Source of the DNA: Moringa oleifera | Taxonomy: Eukaryota; Streptophyta; Magnoliopsida; Brassicales; Moringaceae | Assembly (NCBI GenBank): GCA_021397835.1 | Contig: JAJFZO010000168.1 | Location: 4,898,001-4,962,000, forward strand | DNA: 64,000 nt | Direction: 5' to 3' | Part shown: positions 1-12,740 of the stretch, piece after piece | Layout: each line of letters starts with the position of its first letter | Numbering within the stretch: the first letter of the stretch is position 1 | Translations under genes and position numbers: made by a program | Notes under the pieces: generated by a model | What the model was told of the DNA's origin: nothing | The model's database searches: none | The model's input: only the letters and a program-made list of their open reading frames with translations

Positions 1-1897
1 GAGCTAGATGAACTTTTAACGTTCAAATTGCACCCTCCAAGTGCCTGCACCAGTGACTTATCCCTGAGGAGGATGACTAATCAACATAGATTACTGAACT
101 AATCAGGCATCTCATCGTACTACAGAAAATGTTTTCTTTCTTCTGGGTGGACAGATGGTACCTCACCTCAGGGTTGCCCTATTGGGTGCCACCACATACA
201 CTAGTTTAATGGGTAATCCAATCTTTACCAGCTTGCCATCATCCTGTTGATGCCATTATCAAGGGTCCAGGTTGATAAACACATTTTCATCATCTCATAG
301 AAGTTCTCTATAGTTGTTGATACTTAATTTTGCCTTGGCATGTTTTATCACTTCCAAAAGCAGAAAGATGATACCACAGAGAATCATTTAAATTTCGTCC
401 TCTTGATAAAAAGTGATTTAGATTTCCTTGACTATGTTATTTTGGTCCTAATGCAATTTCTAAGTGCTTCTAGCAGGACCACTTTCTTACACCTCAGATT
501 CAGAGGTAAATACTGACACCTGGGAAATACAGAAGGCAAGTTTGCAGGGTTCAAGCAGCAGCTCAAGATCTACTTATGCTGATTTCTTTCTTTCGCTAGC
601 TCCATGAATTGTCTTGCTTTTTTTTGTTGGGAACCTAAACATCTAATCATACTGCACATCTTCACCACTTGAATTAATGCCCAAGGGGCTTGCTCCACAA
701 GTTATTTTGTTTAAGCTGAAAACCATGACACTTACAATATTCAATACCTTCACAGAAATAGAACAAAAATGTAACAGAACCAAAAAAATGTGTTACTTTG
801 CAATAACTAATATCTTGCAGATCATTTTCACCAGCCATGCTATACTTGCAGCCAAAGACATTCCAACAAATATCTTTCCTTTGGCTAAAATCTTAAAATT
901 TCCGTATTTCTAATCCAACATAAAATGTTGGTCAAAAGTTCACGCAAACTACTAGATTCTTAAGAGCATAGAGCCTTTTCCCATTCTGAAATGATTCTCA
1001 TGTAAGGATGAAGAAAAGGGCTGCACCTTGACATTCTTAGGACCTAGACACAATTCAAATTTATGGCACATGGTTTCAATAATATATAGCAGTTATAAGA
1101 ATACATTTTGTTATCATCTTTTGGTTGTACTGCCAGATGAACTCAACATACAAAAGCAGCAGCACAACTTCAATCTATATCCCTTCTCATCAATTTAACA
1201 TTTCTTGTCATACCATTCCTGTAGTACTTCTTTTTGCAACTATTTCATAATTTCTTAGTAATTTGATAAATAAGTTTAAGAATTGTACCAAAAACAATCT
1301 AGGACTTAAGTAGCATTTTAGTCATGTTCTTAGATTTCATTAGTACCACAGGGTATCAAACTGAATATAATAAGATGGAACTGCCAATAAAGCAGACAAC
1401 AATCTTTTTTTTTTTTTTTTTTTTTTGGGGGGGGGGGGGGGGGGGTACACAGGACCACTTTGTGTTTTGACCCCTGCATGTTAAACTCGGGATGCAGCCT
1501 TGACAAAAGCAGACAACATTTTTCAGAAAAAAAGATAAACAAAATAAGAGAAAGAAAATCAAACTCAAATTTTGTTTTGAATGTCTAAAGACTGGAATCT
1601 TCAAGGTCAGGCTTCAAATTTCTATCCAAATTCGGACAAGAATCTTATATTTTGTTAACTCGCTTGTAAGCTTAAGACACTTGAAACTCGGCTAGCATTT
1701 AATAAAATGAAGGGCTGTAAAAAATGTAATTTAACATCTGAAAGTTTCTAATTTATGAATGAAAACATATATATATGGCAGAATTTCCAAATACTAAGAT
1801 AAGATGTAAAAGGGGACATGGAGCCAGATTCACATGGATATTGGTCATCACTGCATAGTATTAAATGAAAATTATAACCATACCCTCCAGAACAAAC
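1..1897. other. Intron or 3' flank of the hydrolase gene
   Basis: Apart from the retroposon at 1402-1505, no coding exon is recognisable on either strand. Short open frames here lack family features. Confidence 0.5.
1402..1505 (-). mobile_element. Short retroposon (SINE-like) with T22-G19 tract
   Basis: A 104-bp insertion is flanked by a perfect 13-bp direct repeat, aaagcagacaaca, at 1389-1401 and 1506-1518. One end holds a run of 22 T followed by 19 G, so on the minus strand the element ends in poly-C then poly-A, as expected for a reverse-transcribed RNA. It lies in the last visible intron of the hydrolase gene. No family was recognised. Confidence 0.6.
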
Positions 1898-4386
1898 CTG
1901 TTTTCTCCCTCTCACCCCAAGATGTGGAGTTGCCAAGGTAATAAAATTGATTGGCTCCAGTCCAGCAATCGTACCTCGTCTCGAAGCACTTGTTGTTTGT
2001 GGATTTGCCAGTGCAGGAGCAGTACCGTCATCAGGTTGCCCACCATCCAGCATATTTGGTTCATAAAGAACAGAAATTGCATATCTTGCAAACAAGCCAC
2101 CAAGAGAATGGGCCAAAAAGGAGATCCTCTTTAAGCTCTCAGTTTTCTTTACAACTTGCATAACCTATTTTTGTTCCCATTAAAAATGGAAAAAAAAAAA
2201 TATTAAGCAGCACAGTTAGTTCATTCTAGCAAGCCACATCACATATATTGCCATGGACTTCCAAATTTACCTCGTCCGCTAATCGCTTTCCAGCTCCATC
2301 AATCCCAGCAAAGGTTTTAGTATACATGTTGGAGGAACTTGCTGCATATATAAGAAAAGACTGAATATGTTTGACACATCACATCGACCCATGCTTGCAT
2401 GAGTTGAACAAAAGGAAAATGCGTAAAGATTAACAAAATCCATTGCTCTTTAGTCTGAATCTTCTTTGTCCTTAATACAAATCCAGCTGAGCAATGGTAA
2501 CTTAAAGAATCAAGTCTTTATAAAGCATGCAACATCAGGTTTTTTCAGATCCTTCCAAAAGCATCCCAAGTATTTGCTAAGCAATGTCATCATCGCCCCT
2601 ATTTGCAGGGCTCATTCTATGTGGGTCACATATCCCTATTTTATTAGCAGTTAAAGATATTCTCACATGTCAAATTGTTCTCATGTCATATATCAATGAA
2701 GTCAATAAGAGCAGTGCAAATGAAGGAGATGAGCACACCATAAAGTACAAACTTTTTTCCAAGCCGTCTTTTCAATTCAGCTTCAACATATGTCCAGTCA
2801 CCCGGGCTGCAGCAAGAAATATTTAAACAGATTGTTACTTACTTGAGATAGAAGCCAAAAGAACCACAAAGATGAATTTAATAATTTCAGATTGTCACAT
2901 TTTAACCTAAATTGGGGAAATTCATGGATGCAACATAAAGGAATAATTGATTTCTTTCAACTTTTTCCATTGTGTTCTCTACACCCAACAAGTATTTAAT
3001 GAAGAGTAGTAATGAGCATATCTACACACATTAGCCTCAGCAAATACCATGTCTATCAGAAGCATATAAAACCTTTTTTCTTTTTTCCAAACAAGATTAG
3101 TAAATAATCAAAATGATACTAAGGCTGCAAATTGCAGATGGTTGATGTACACCAAAAATGCATAATGTTCATATTCCAGAACAAGATTGAGGAACATTTT
3201 TCTCCAATGTTTATACCGATTATGGATTTACCATGCATGTCCTAATTGAGCATGTATCCATCTGTTCTAAGTTGGGATATGCTACTGTGAAATATGATCA
3301 TACCTGGCCAAGATGCCATGAACAAGAACCAGAAGATGATCAGGTTCGTCTTTATCACTCGCAACATTCTTAGAGGATGCAAAATTTCCCTTAGTAGAAC
3401 TCATGACTTGAGCTCTAACACCTTGATTTTTCCAGTTATTGTTTATTCCTACACACGACTCATTATCAGATCATGTCCCCTAGCTAAAGGACATAGGCGA
3501 TGCACTCAAAAAAATAAAAAAAAGAAAGAAAAACACATCCTTCCATGGGAAAACCAGAGAAAAGTCAAGCAAAGAAGGTTGAAGATGATGATAAAGCTCT
3601 AAAATTTGTCCTCCCTATAATTTTGTTCGTTGTTTTCCCTTCCCCAAGAATCAGCTCATGATGACAGTTTTGTTTTTTCTTATCACTTCCCCCAAGAATA
3701 AGCTCATCACCAAAATGTTAACTTCGACGGAAATTTTTGTCCCACCTACACACACCAAATACAAGAAGCAAGTGATAAAATATGCAGTCACCTACATAGA
3801 CTACACAGAATCAAATATTCCAGTGCATTCTTAAACAAATAATATGGTCCGGAGACATGCTAATAGCCTTTCTTCCCCTTGAAAGTTTTCAGGTTCCTTT
3901 GATTCCATTTTTCCTATAAGGAAAAACTGAGGAAGTCCACAAATCTTAGTCTCGTCATTATCAATACTCATTTATTAAATCCCTTCCACAATACTCATTT
4001 ACCAAATCCCTTCCACAATGACTTTCCGATTAGAAAAGTCCCCATTATTCGTTGCTTGCACGTATAATTCATTTCCCCACTTTGCCTATCTGTACACTCG
4101 CCCATAAAAATCAAATCGTACATCTTGACTGAAAATAGTGACATATGGATAATCCCAGACAATTAAGATTTGGAAACTGAACATAATGAAGAAAACGAGA
4201 ACAAAAAGGAAGAAATTAGTTACCACAAGAGAAATTCAAGTTCTGAGAAGAGCTGCATGAACACGAAGACGATGGCGACGAGGAACCCAGAGGTCCATGC
4301 GCCCCATTTCTGAAATTATTATTGTTATTACCACTAAATCTCGGAGAATAACCACAACGAGCGTGAACCAGAGAAGCCGTTGCCAT
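1898..4386 (-). CDS. DUF676-type alpha/beta-hydrolase (putative serine esterase/lipase), 5' five exons only
   Basis: Five exons join in frame: 4386-4224, 3448-3304, 2806-2739, 2341-2271 and 2164-1898 (714 nt, 238 codons), all with GT-AG borders. The start gives MATASLVHARCGYS, then a Ser/Asn-rich leader. Next come the oxyanion strand HLLVLVHGILA, PGDWTYVEAELKRRLG, SSSNMYTKTFAGIDGAGKRL and the nucleophile elbow ISFLAHSLGGLFARYA (AHSLGG, with Ala at the first position of GxSxG). The last exon ends FITLATPHLGVRG. This order is that of the plant DUF676 putative serine esterase family, presumed lipid or ester hydrolases. The family usually continues about 100-150 residues with the Asp/His part of the triad. 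I found no such exon down to position 1, so the final intron exceeds 1.9 kb or the 3' half is missing. Substrate and location are unknown. Confidence 0.85.
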
Positions 4387-4549
4387 ATGCGTATGACGTG
4401 CGTATTTATATACAAGACAAACTGGACAGCCAAAAAGAAGAGAGAAGTCCTTAAATCTCGCTTTTCAAGGTAATGCCACCATCTACCCCATAACATTGTC
4501 TTCTCCTGATAATCATATAACCGTGCACAAAGCCATGCCCAAAGCCTTT

Positions 4550-4556
4550 ATAGTCC
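4550..4556 (-). promoter_or_regulatory. Candidate TATA box of the DUF676 hydrolase gene
   Basis: On the minus strand the text reads GACTATAAAGGC about 165 nt upstream of the ATG at 4386. In the truncated duplicate near 31.5 kb the aligned stretch reads GACTACAAGGGC, so the TATA core is lost there. Confidence 0.45.
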
Positions 4557-4971
4557 CTCGCATCATCGTCCGTGTTACCACTCAATCCTTGTTTTCGGGC
4601 AAACACAAACAAAAGGAAATATCCACAGAGACCAATCACAGATTAAAGACAAATGTTGGACAGGTGAAGACAGAGAAAGAGAGATAGGAGGGCTAGATTC
4701 TGGATAGATTCGAGAAATCGGTATGGTGGGCGAGGAGTGTCGGAGTGGGCGTGAGGAAGGATAGGTGAGGTTGATCACCCACCACGCAGGTCACCAACGA
4801 ATAGGAGCTCTGGGGCTTTTTAGTCATTTCATGCATGTCCACCAATCAGATTGAGCCGTGACATAGTGTACAAATGATTTTCCCTTCAGGTCATATTATA
4901 TTGTTGTTTACCACCGGTGATGATTTTGTTAGATCATTTCTGATTGGAACGACCGATCACTATGATCATGC

Positions 4972-4977
4972 CACGTG
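4972..4977. promoter_or_regulatory. G-box CACGTG in the far promoter of the hydrolase gene
   Basis: The palindromic core sits in GCCACGTGGCA. It is kept at 31897-31902 in the duplicated promoter copy, together with nearby CCAATCAGATTG blocks, whereas much surrounding sequence has diverged. CACGTG is the usual site for plant bZIP and bHLH factors. Confidence 0.5.
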
Positions 4978-5149
4978 GCACAATTATTGCTGCGTCTGCC
5001 GAATCATTGACAGTTCCCTACTTCTTTGCAAGTGCTCAGCCAACAGTGACTTTTTATCGAATTCAAGTTGATTAGAATCCCGGACCTGACCGGATTTTAA
5101 TCGGATTTATATAAATCCATATGGCATGGGTCAATAAAGGTTTTAGAAA

Positions 5150-6890
5150 AAGGGTCAAATAGTATAAATCGATTAAATTAAATCAAATAATTTTTATTAA
5201 TAATTTAAAAAATTATAAATTACATAAATATAATTTAATTTTTTAAAAACAATTAATTTTAAATTAAATCATATCATATTTTAAATTATATTATTTTTTA
5301 TTAGTTTTTATTATAACTTATATTATTTATTATTTGTTAGTTTTATATTATAAATATATAATTTTATTTGTTACAGTTTATTTAAACTTTTACAAATTTT
5401 AAAATTTTAATTTAACATTTCAATTGATTTTCATAAGTTTTGATTTTGAACTTTTAAATTGATTATATTTAATATTTAAATTTTTTAATACTATTTGATA
5501 TTTATTTTTAAAAATATTTTAATAAATCAAATCGTATTGTATTTTGTAATATACTTTGATTCAATTTATATTATCCAAATCAAACATCACATTAAAGATA
5601 ATCATCTAATTATATTAATGGTTTGATATGCTTAAAAAAATATAAATCGATCAAATCACATCACGAATAATATTTTAAATAAACATCAATTTTAATTGAT
5701 AGGATAGCTACAAACCATTTTAAGAGAAAAAAAGAAAAGAAATTCATGGTTCTTCGATGATAATTTTAATTAATTTTTGTTTATATAAAGATTATCTTAT
5801 GTAATTTTTTAATCACAATTTTAATCTATACAAGAAATTAAATTTTAACATGATAATATGTTATTATGTATAGAAATTAAAATACAACTTTTTAAGTTAA
5901 TAATTAATTAATTTATTATAGTTAATATGTATTCATAAAATTTATATTTATTGAACTCTAAAATGAATTTAAGAAAAATAATTTAATAATAAATTACTTT
6001 TTATGTTAAATATTTGATAAAATTATATTTATCAAAATTTTATTAATATACTATTTTAAAATTTATGTTTTTATAAAAAAAATTAACAAATTCATTATTT
6101 GATAAAATATTATGATCATACTTGTATTTTATAATAATATATATAATAAGGTACAATAAATACAAGTGTATTACTCAAAAAATGGAAATCATATTTCAAT
6201 TAAAATATAACATGTAATGCATATATGTTTACAATGTGCACTCATTTAGTAATAATTTAATAAATATTCAATTGCAAGTTATATGTAAATAAAATTAATA
6301 AAATAGGTAGATATTTATTTGTGCGTCTGTATTTATATATATGTATACACTTTATTTATTTATAATTGATTTACACATACATTTCGTATGTATTAATGTT
6401 ATGGTAATTATTTATATTAATATGAGATTGATTAGAATTTTATTAATATAATAAATTTGATGTAATTTAAAATTTAAATTTATAAGAAGTTAAATTATAT
6501 TATTTTAATTATTATGATTAAATAAAAATGTGATAATAAATTTCAAATTGAATTTTTTAAATAAATATCTTTGAAAATAAATATGGTATAACTTATAAAT
6601 AAAAAATATAAAGAAAGAAGAACCACATGGCAATTCTCTAGCACATGAAATCTGTGATCAAATTGCAAGAATAATAATTCTTTCCTCGTAGGAGTGGTGA
6701 TTGTCCCTTGGCATGAGATTCAATTCTTGTTGCTGGTAACTGGTTTTGATCTTAGATAAAAATATGAAGGATCCACTAGTTTGAATGACTATTCTTGAGG
6801 AGGACATTTTATCACCATAGAAGGATGGTGATTTTTTTTTTTTTGGTTGGGTTACTAATCCTTCAATTTGTGTCTTATTGGAATAAGTGA
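5150..6890. other. AT-rich intergenic DNA
   Basis: No gene is seen. Positions 5683-5745 match 32054-32110, which marks the far end of the duplicated block. The stretch from about 5150 to 5680 has no counterpart in the other copy. Confidence 0.6.
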
Positions 6891-6894
6891 TTAA

Positions 6895-9290
6895 ATTTTG
6901 ATAAAATGCATAATAATTACATATATTTTTATATTTTTATTTATTATAAATGATTAAATTTTAGATTTTGATTAAATTTTATATTTAAAAAAGTTGATTA
7001 AAAAACTCAACTAAGATGAACTTAAATTCACTTATTTTGAAGATGAAAAATTAGATTTCAAGAGGTATAGATGAACTAGAAGATGTTTTTGGATAAGTTA
7101 TTAGCAATATTTAATTGCACTAGAATCCTACCAGAAGCATGACTTTATCTTTATTAAAAAAGTAGCTATAGAGATTTTATCTTTAGGAGTCTTATGTTAT
7201 TATGTTTAAAAATTATTATATAAAGAGGAGATAGTTCTCTAAAGGAATCATTTAGAACATATTTTTTATCTTCCTCTTTCTTAGGTTTTTTATTTTTTAT
7301 GGATTGCTGAACATCTCTTTCAGCGAAAGGATAATAAATGATTTGATTTTTCAAGAATTATGAGATCTAACTAATTTCATTTGTATATTTTATTTTTTCA
7401 TTATTTATATGTCTTTTGTACTTATTGAATTTATTATTTTGATTGATCGCAATAAAAAATATCTTTTGTTTAATCATTAAGATAATAAATTACTAATTAA
7501 AACTTTAAATTTATAATTGTTTAAATGTTCAAATATAAGTGGTAAATAATATAGTTGATTACAAAGATGATTTTTTAATTTATGTTACGAAGATATATAG
7601 TCTAGTTTAAATTCAGCTACACATGTATTTGTTAACCAAAATTGATAATTTCTCTGATTTTTAATACTGTTGCTAAATTAAATCCTAAGATCATATTTAG
7701 AGTTATTTATTAATAAGAAAAAATAATTAAAGATTATCAAAAAAGTAAGAAGAAATAGGTTATTAAGTCGTACTAATAATTATAACCGATTTGGTAAAAA
7801 TTAAAAGATATTTATCTTTGCATCAATGATCAATTTCTAAATCAAACTTGAAATTATTTCTTTGATTGGAAGCTTTATTATATTGATTTTTTTATTTTTT
7901 AATTAATTTAATTTTATCTACTTTTAGTTCTTAAAACCCCTATCTCTTTTATTATATATATATATATATAAATTTTTTATTTTGTAAAAAATAAATCTAA
8001 CCAATCTCCATGAAAATAAGTTTACTCATTTATACTATGGTTTAATTTTATATTTTGGATAAAAATTTAATTTATTGATCTCGACAACTAGCAATTTTAC
8101 TAATTTTTTGTGTCATTGCTGGGGATTGATTTTCATTAGATTTTTTTCAAAAAATAAAAATTAAACTATAATATAAATAAGCAATATCATTTTCATAGAG
8201 ATTAGATGGATTTATTTCTTGCAAAAAATAAAAAAAGATAAGGGTTTTAAGAGCTAAAAGTAGATAAAATCAAATTAAATTAAAAAAGATAAAAAAATCA
8301 ATGTAATAAAGCATCCAATAAAAAAATAATTTTTAACTTGATTTAAGAATGATCATTGATGCAAAGATAAGAATTTTTTAATCTTTACTAAATTGATTAT
8401 GGTTATTAATACAATTTAATAACCTATTTTTTCTTACTTCTTTGATATTGGTTATATTATTTGTCAATAAATAACCCTTGATATAATCTTAGAATTTAAT
8501 TTACTAATAATATTAAAAAATAAAAAAGCTATCAATTTAGTCAACAAACACATATGTAGGTTTATTTGAACCAAACTATATATATTTTAACATAAATTGA
8601 AAACCATCTTTGTGATCAACTATGATATTTGCCACTTATATTAGAACATTTAAACAATTACAGATTTAAAATTTTAATTATCGATTTATTATCTTGATGA
8701 TTTGCAGTCAACCAAAATAATAATTTCAACAAACATAAAAGATATAAATACAATGAAAAATAAAAGAACAAATAAAATCAGTTAGATCTCACAATTCTTG
8801 AAGAATTAAACAATTGATTATCCTTTAACTATAAGAGATGTTCAGTAATTCATTAAAAAAAAAGCTAAAAAAAAAGAGAAAGGTAAAAAATAGATTCTGA
8901 ATGTTCTCCTTGAAGGAATTACATCCTCTTTATATAATAATTTCTAAATATAATAACCTATTTTAACTAAGATCATAAAGATAAGTTAAGATAAAGATAA
9001 AATCTCTATAATTACTTTTTAAATAAAATATAAAATTATGCTTTTAGTAGAATTCTAATGCAATTAGAAGAGCCAACACTTTATCAAAAGGCATCTTCTA
9101 GTTCACTCATACCTCTTAGAATTCAACTTTTTATCTTTAAATTAATTAAATTTGATTATATCTTAGTTGAATTCCTTAACTTACCTTACTAGATATAAAA
9201 CATAGTCAAAATCTAAGATCTAATCATTTACAATTAACAAAAATATGAGAAAATATAATAATATATATGATTATTATGCATTCTATCAAT
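6895..9290. repeat. Large palindrome with LTR-like arms
   Basis: Arm 1 (about 6895-8075) and arm 2 (about 8136-9290) are inverted copies of each other, diverged but alignable over most of their length. For example, 'tttgcatcaatgatca' in arm 1 (near 7818) matches 'tgatcattgatgcaaa' in arm 2 (near 8350). Near the centre, at 8110-8127, lies gtgtcattgctggggatt. This resembles the primer-binding site seen after the 5' LTR of many plant Ty3/gypsy elements (tRNA-Asp type). Arm 1 would then be a forward LTR and arm 2 an inverted LTR. No protein domain is present. Confidence 0.7.
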
Positions 9291-11583
9291 TTTACTGCCA
9301 TGAGAAACATCTTGGTAAGTATCTGGAGATCAAAAAAAAAAAGTTTTTATTAAAGAATTATCCTCACAATTATATTTATTTCAATTCTTTCATGTTATTG
9401 ATTTGCAAAGAGTAATTGATGGTGGCTTATGGTCATTTGATAACCATATCTTAGTGATTCTAAGCCAAGTAAAACTAAATCATGTAGAGTTTTAGGTGCA
9501 AGTTCATAAACTTCATGTAGGCTTCACAACTATCAATGTTGGTAGACAGCTTGGTGACTTCCTTAAAAAATTTATAGATTATGATATGCTAAATTAGAGA
9601 CTAAGTTTACTAAAATTAATTTCAAAAAATCATTTGCAAATTTGAGAAATCAGATGGATCCAAGGAGATCTTATAAGATAATAGAGAATTGAGGAGTAGG
9701 GATAATGAATAGGGGAGATAGAGGTGTTGAAAAATGTTGAATCCAATAGTGGGCCAGGCCATGGGCAAGTGAATATTGGCTGGATGATAAAGGTGACAAG
9801 CTTAAGGTTCGGGTTGAATTCAAAAAGAGAAGAGTAGGTTGGGATTATGGAAAACAAGTTGATGGCTCTTTGCCACTTATACTACTCCATGAAAATACAT
9901 GTGATAGTATTGAAGTTGAGAGAAATGATAAATTAATTCAATCAATGATTGTTCCTAAAACTTAAGATTGTCAAGGAGCATGAAATTCCTTACATGAAAG
10001 TGCTTGGATCTTAATAACCCTCGAGTAGTACTAGCTTTATGTGAGCTAATGAAAATGGAGTAGCCACAGATAATAGCTTTATTGAGACTTGGATCGGTAA
10101 TGGCAACATTAATTTTGTTAAAAGGGTATTACATTTTTAAGGAAGGTTTTTAGTTAGTAGGTAAGGATAAGGTAAAGGAATTACAGTCTTTTTAAAAGTA
10201 ACAAGAGGTATGTTTTCTGATCAACTACTCTCAAAATCTTATTGGTATGCTAGTTGAAGATAGTGATAGACTATAGTAGAGCTTAACTAGCTTTTATATG
10301 TTTCTTAAGAGAGGCTAGAGGAAGGAGGTCTGTTTCATAATTTTTCTCTTCTGTCATGGGTTTACATAAGAGATTTTAATGCATTTTTCACCATAATGAG
10401 AAAAAAGAGTGAAATTTTTAGGCCTTATCAGATTATGAAAGGGTTTCATCTAGTGGTTCATGAATGTGATTTAGTAAATCTTCCTTTATTTGAGTCCAAT
10501 TTTACTTGGGAGATAGGGATAAGGACTGAGTATTGGATTTACGAAGAGGCTTGATAGATTATTTGTGTCGCATTCCTAGTTGAGTATATATCCTAATGTT
10601 AGACTCATAACTTAGATTATTGCTTATTCAGATCATTATCATATACCATTGCAAACAAAAGCATGAAATAGAAAATAGATAAAAAATAAGTTTATATTCA
10701 AAAATTTTTAGCTTTATAAGACTATGTTTCTTGGTATTATTAAGAATGTTTGGAACTATAGAGGAAGGCATGGAGATTTAGAAAGGATTGAGAACTATTG
10801 TGCTAATATAGAGAGCTTGAGATAAACCATTGGAAAAAAAATCAAAAGGTAGAAAAAGTTGACAGCCTCATTAATTGATAGGTAGGATCAAGACTCAAGA
10901 GAAAGATCAATTCAAAGCTAAAACAGAGTTATCCAATATCTTACTCTAATGGGAAGAATATTACAACACTAAGTATTTTCATAGTGTAACTTCTACTCAA
11001 AGTAAAAGTAATACCATTCAACTTATGTTCGATGATGAAGGAGTGTGCTGGGTCAAGGAAGAGCATTTGCAAATAGTGGCAAAGCAATATATATTTTTTT
11101 TTGAGTTATTTATAGCTACTAGATAGCTGACTTGTAAAAATAAAGTGGTTCATTTATTGGGGCACAAAGACTTTCTTAATGATAATAAAAGGCTTCTTAA
11201 AGCCTTCATAATAGATGAATTTAAGAAAGCTATCAGCCAGATGCGTTTTGATAAGTCCCAAGGTTAGACATTACTCAACTTTGGTTTTTATCAAAGGTTC
11301 TAGAATTTATTGGGTCAAGATCCATTTAGCCACTGTTAAATAGCAAAAATGTGGTATGTTTCATGAGAATTTTAATAATATTTTAATTATGCTCATTTCC
11401 AAATATGAGAGTCCCAAATCAATAGAAGACTTTAGACTTTTTTTAATGCAATATCAACTATAAAATAATTATTAAAGTATTGGCTAAAAAACTAAAAAGG
11501 CTTAATTTCTAAATTGACATTTGAATAATAGTCAGCTTTTGTTTCTCGTAGGTCAATGATGGAAAATGTTTTGGTTACTTTTT

Positions 11584-11677
11584 ATGTCATTCATTATATG
11601 AAAGAGAGTATAAAGGGAAAAAAATTTTCAATGTCATTCATTATATGAAAGAGAGTATAAAGGAAAAAAAATAAAAA
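11584..11677 (+). repeat. 47-bp tandem duplication inside the LINE
   Basis: Two copies beginning atgtcattcattatatgaaa start at 11584 and 11631. They duplicate the region just before the RT motif MNKAYDRV. Confidence 0.8.
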
Positions 11678-12635
11678 ACGGATGTGGAACTTAAAGTGGA
11701 CATGAACAAGGCTTACGATAGAGTCTTATAGGAGTTCTTGAGGGATGTGATGCTATGTTTAGGCTTTGACAAGAGATGGACGAACATTATAATGCTATGG
11801 ATGGCTAAAGTTAAATATAATCTTCTTATAAATAGTGTAGAAGTTAGTACTATAATTCTTATTAAGGGCTTAAGACAAAAGTGATCCATTGTCACTTTAT
11901 CTTTTCATTTTTTATGCTAAGGGATTGATTGCTTTAATTGGAGCTACTGTCACCAATAAGGAGTTGGCATAGTTGCAAGATAAGTAGGGTGCCTCAAAAA
12001 TTACTACTTTATTACTTGCAGATAACAACTTCTTTTGTTTTAAAGTTAATGTGGAGGAATATAAAACTATGAAGAGGATCTTAGCTATTTGTTAAGAAGC
12101 TTCTAACCAAATGATTAACTTTTAGAAGTCGAGTATTATTTTCAATACTAATGTGATAGCTAAGGAAAGAAGCTTTCATTTCTTATTCTTATCTTGTTGT
12201 ATGAAGAACCACAACATAGGCTTTTCTTTTTTTCTTTTTTTTTTAATGGCGATCTAAGCATAATGGAGTTAAAGACCTATATTGGTAAAGTTGCCAGAAG
12301 CTGTGTCCGAGGAAGGATGCTGAAGAGATGGACTTTAGAGATTTTTGTGCTTTCAATTTAGCTTGCTAGGTAAGCAAGCTTAAAACCTAGTCACCAAGCC
12401 TGAATCACTGGTCAATAAGCTTTTTAAAGCCAAATAATTATCCCTATGGGAATTTTATAAGGGCTTTTTTAAGTTTCAATTCGAGTTATACATAGAGAAA
12501 CATTTGATATTTTCATAAGGTGATAGAGAATGAAGGTCGTTGGAAAATTGGTAAAGAAAATGATATAGTAATTTGAAAGAACTTTTGACTTAATGATCAA
12601 AATTTTAAAGTTCAGCTCATTTCTTTGTCTAATTT

Positions 12636-12740
12636 ACAATTCATTACAATGAAAGACCTTTAGCTACTTGATTCCTATAAGTGGAGTTTGAACTACAATA
12701 CATTATAATAAAGGACCCCTAGCTACTTGATTCCTATTAT
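12636..12740 (+). repeat. 59-bp imperfect tandem duplication inside the LINE
   Basis: Both copies end in agctacttgattcctat and start at 12636 and 12695. The first halves differ by several substitutions. Confidence 0.75.

Noticed and set aside
1330..1604. Proline/lysine-run frames
   Set aside because: They translate the C19-A22 tract of the small retroposon.
7960..7976. (TA)n run as a possible regulatory site
   Set aside because: A simple microsatellite within the palindrome arm; no promoter context.
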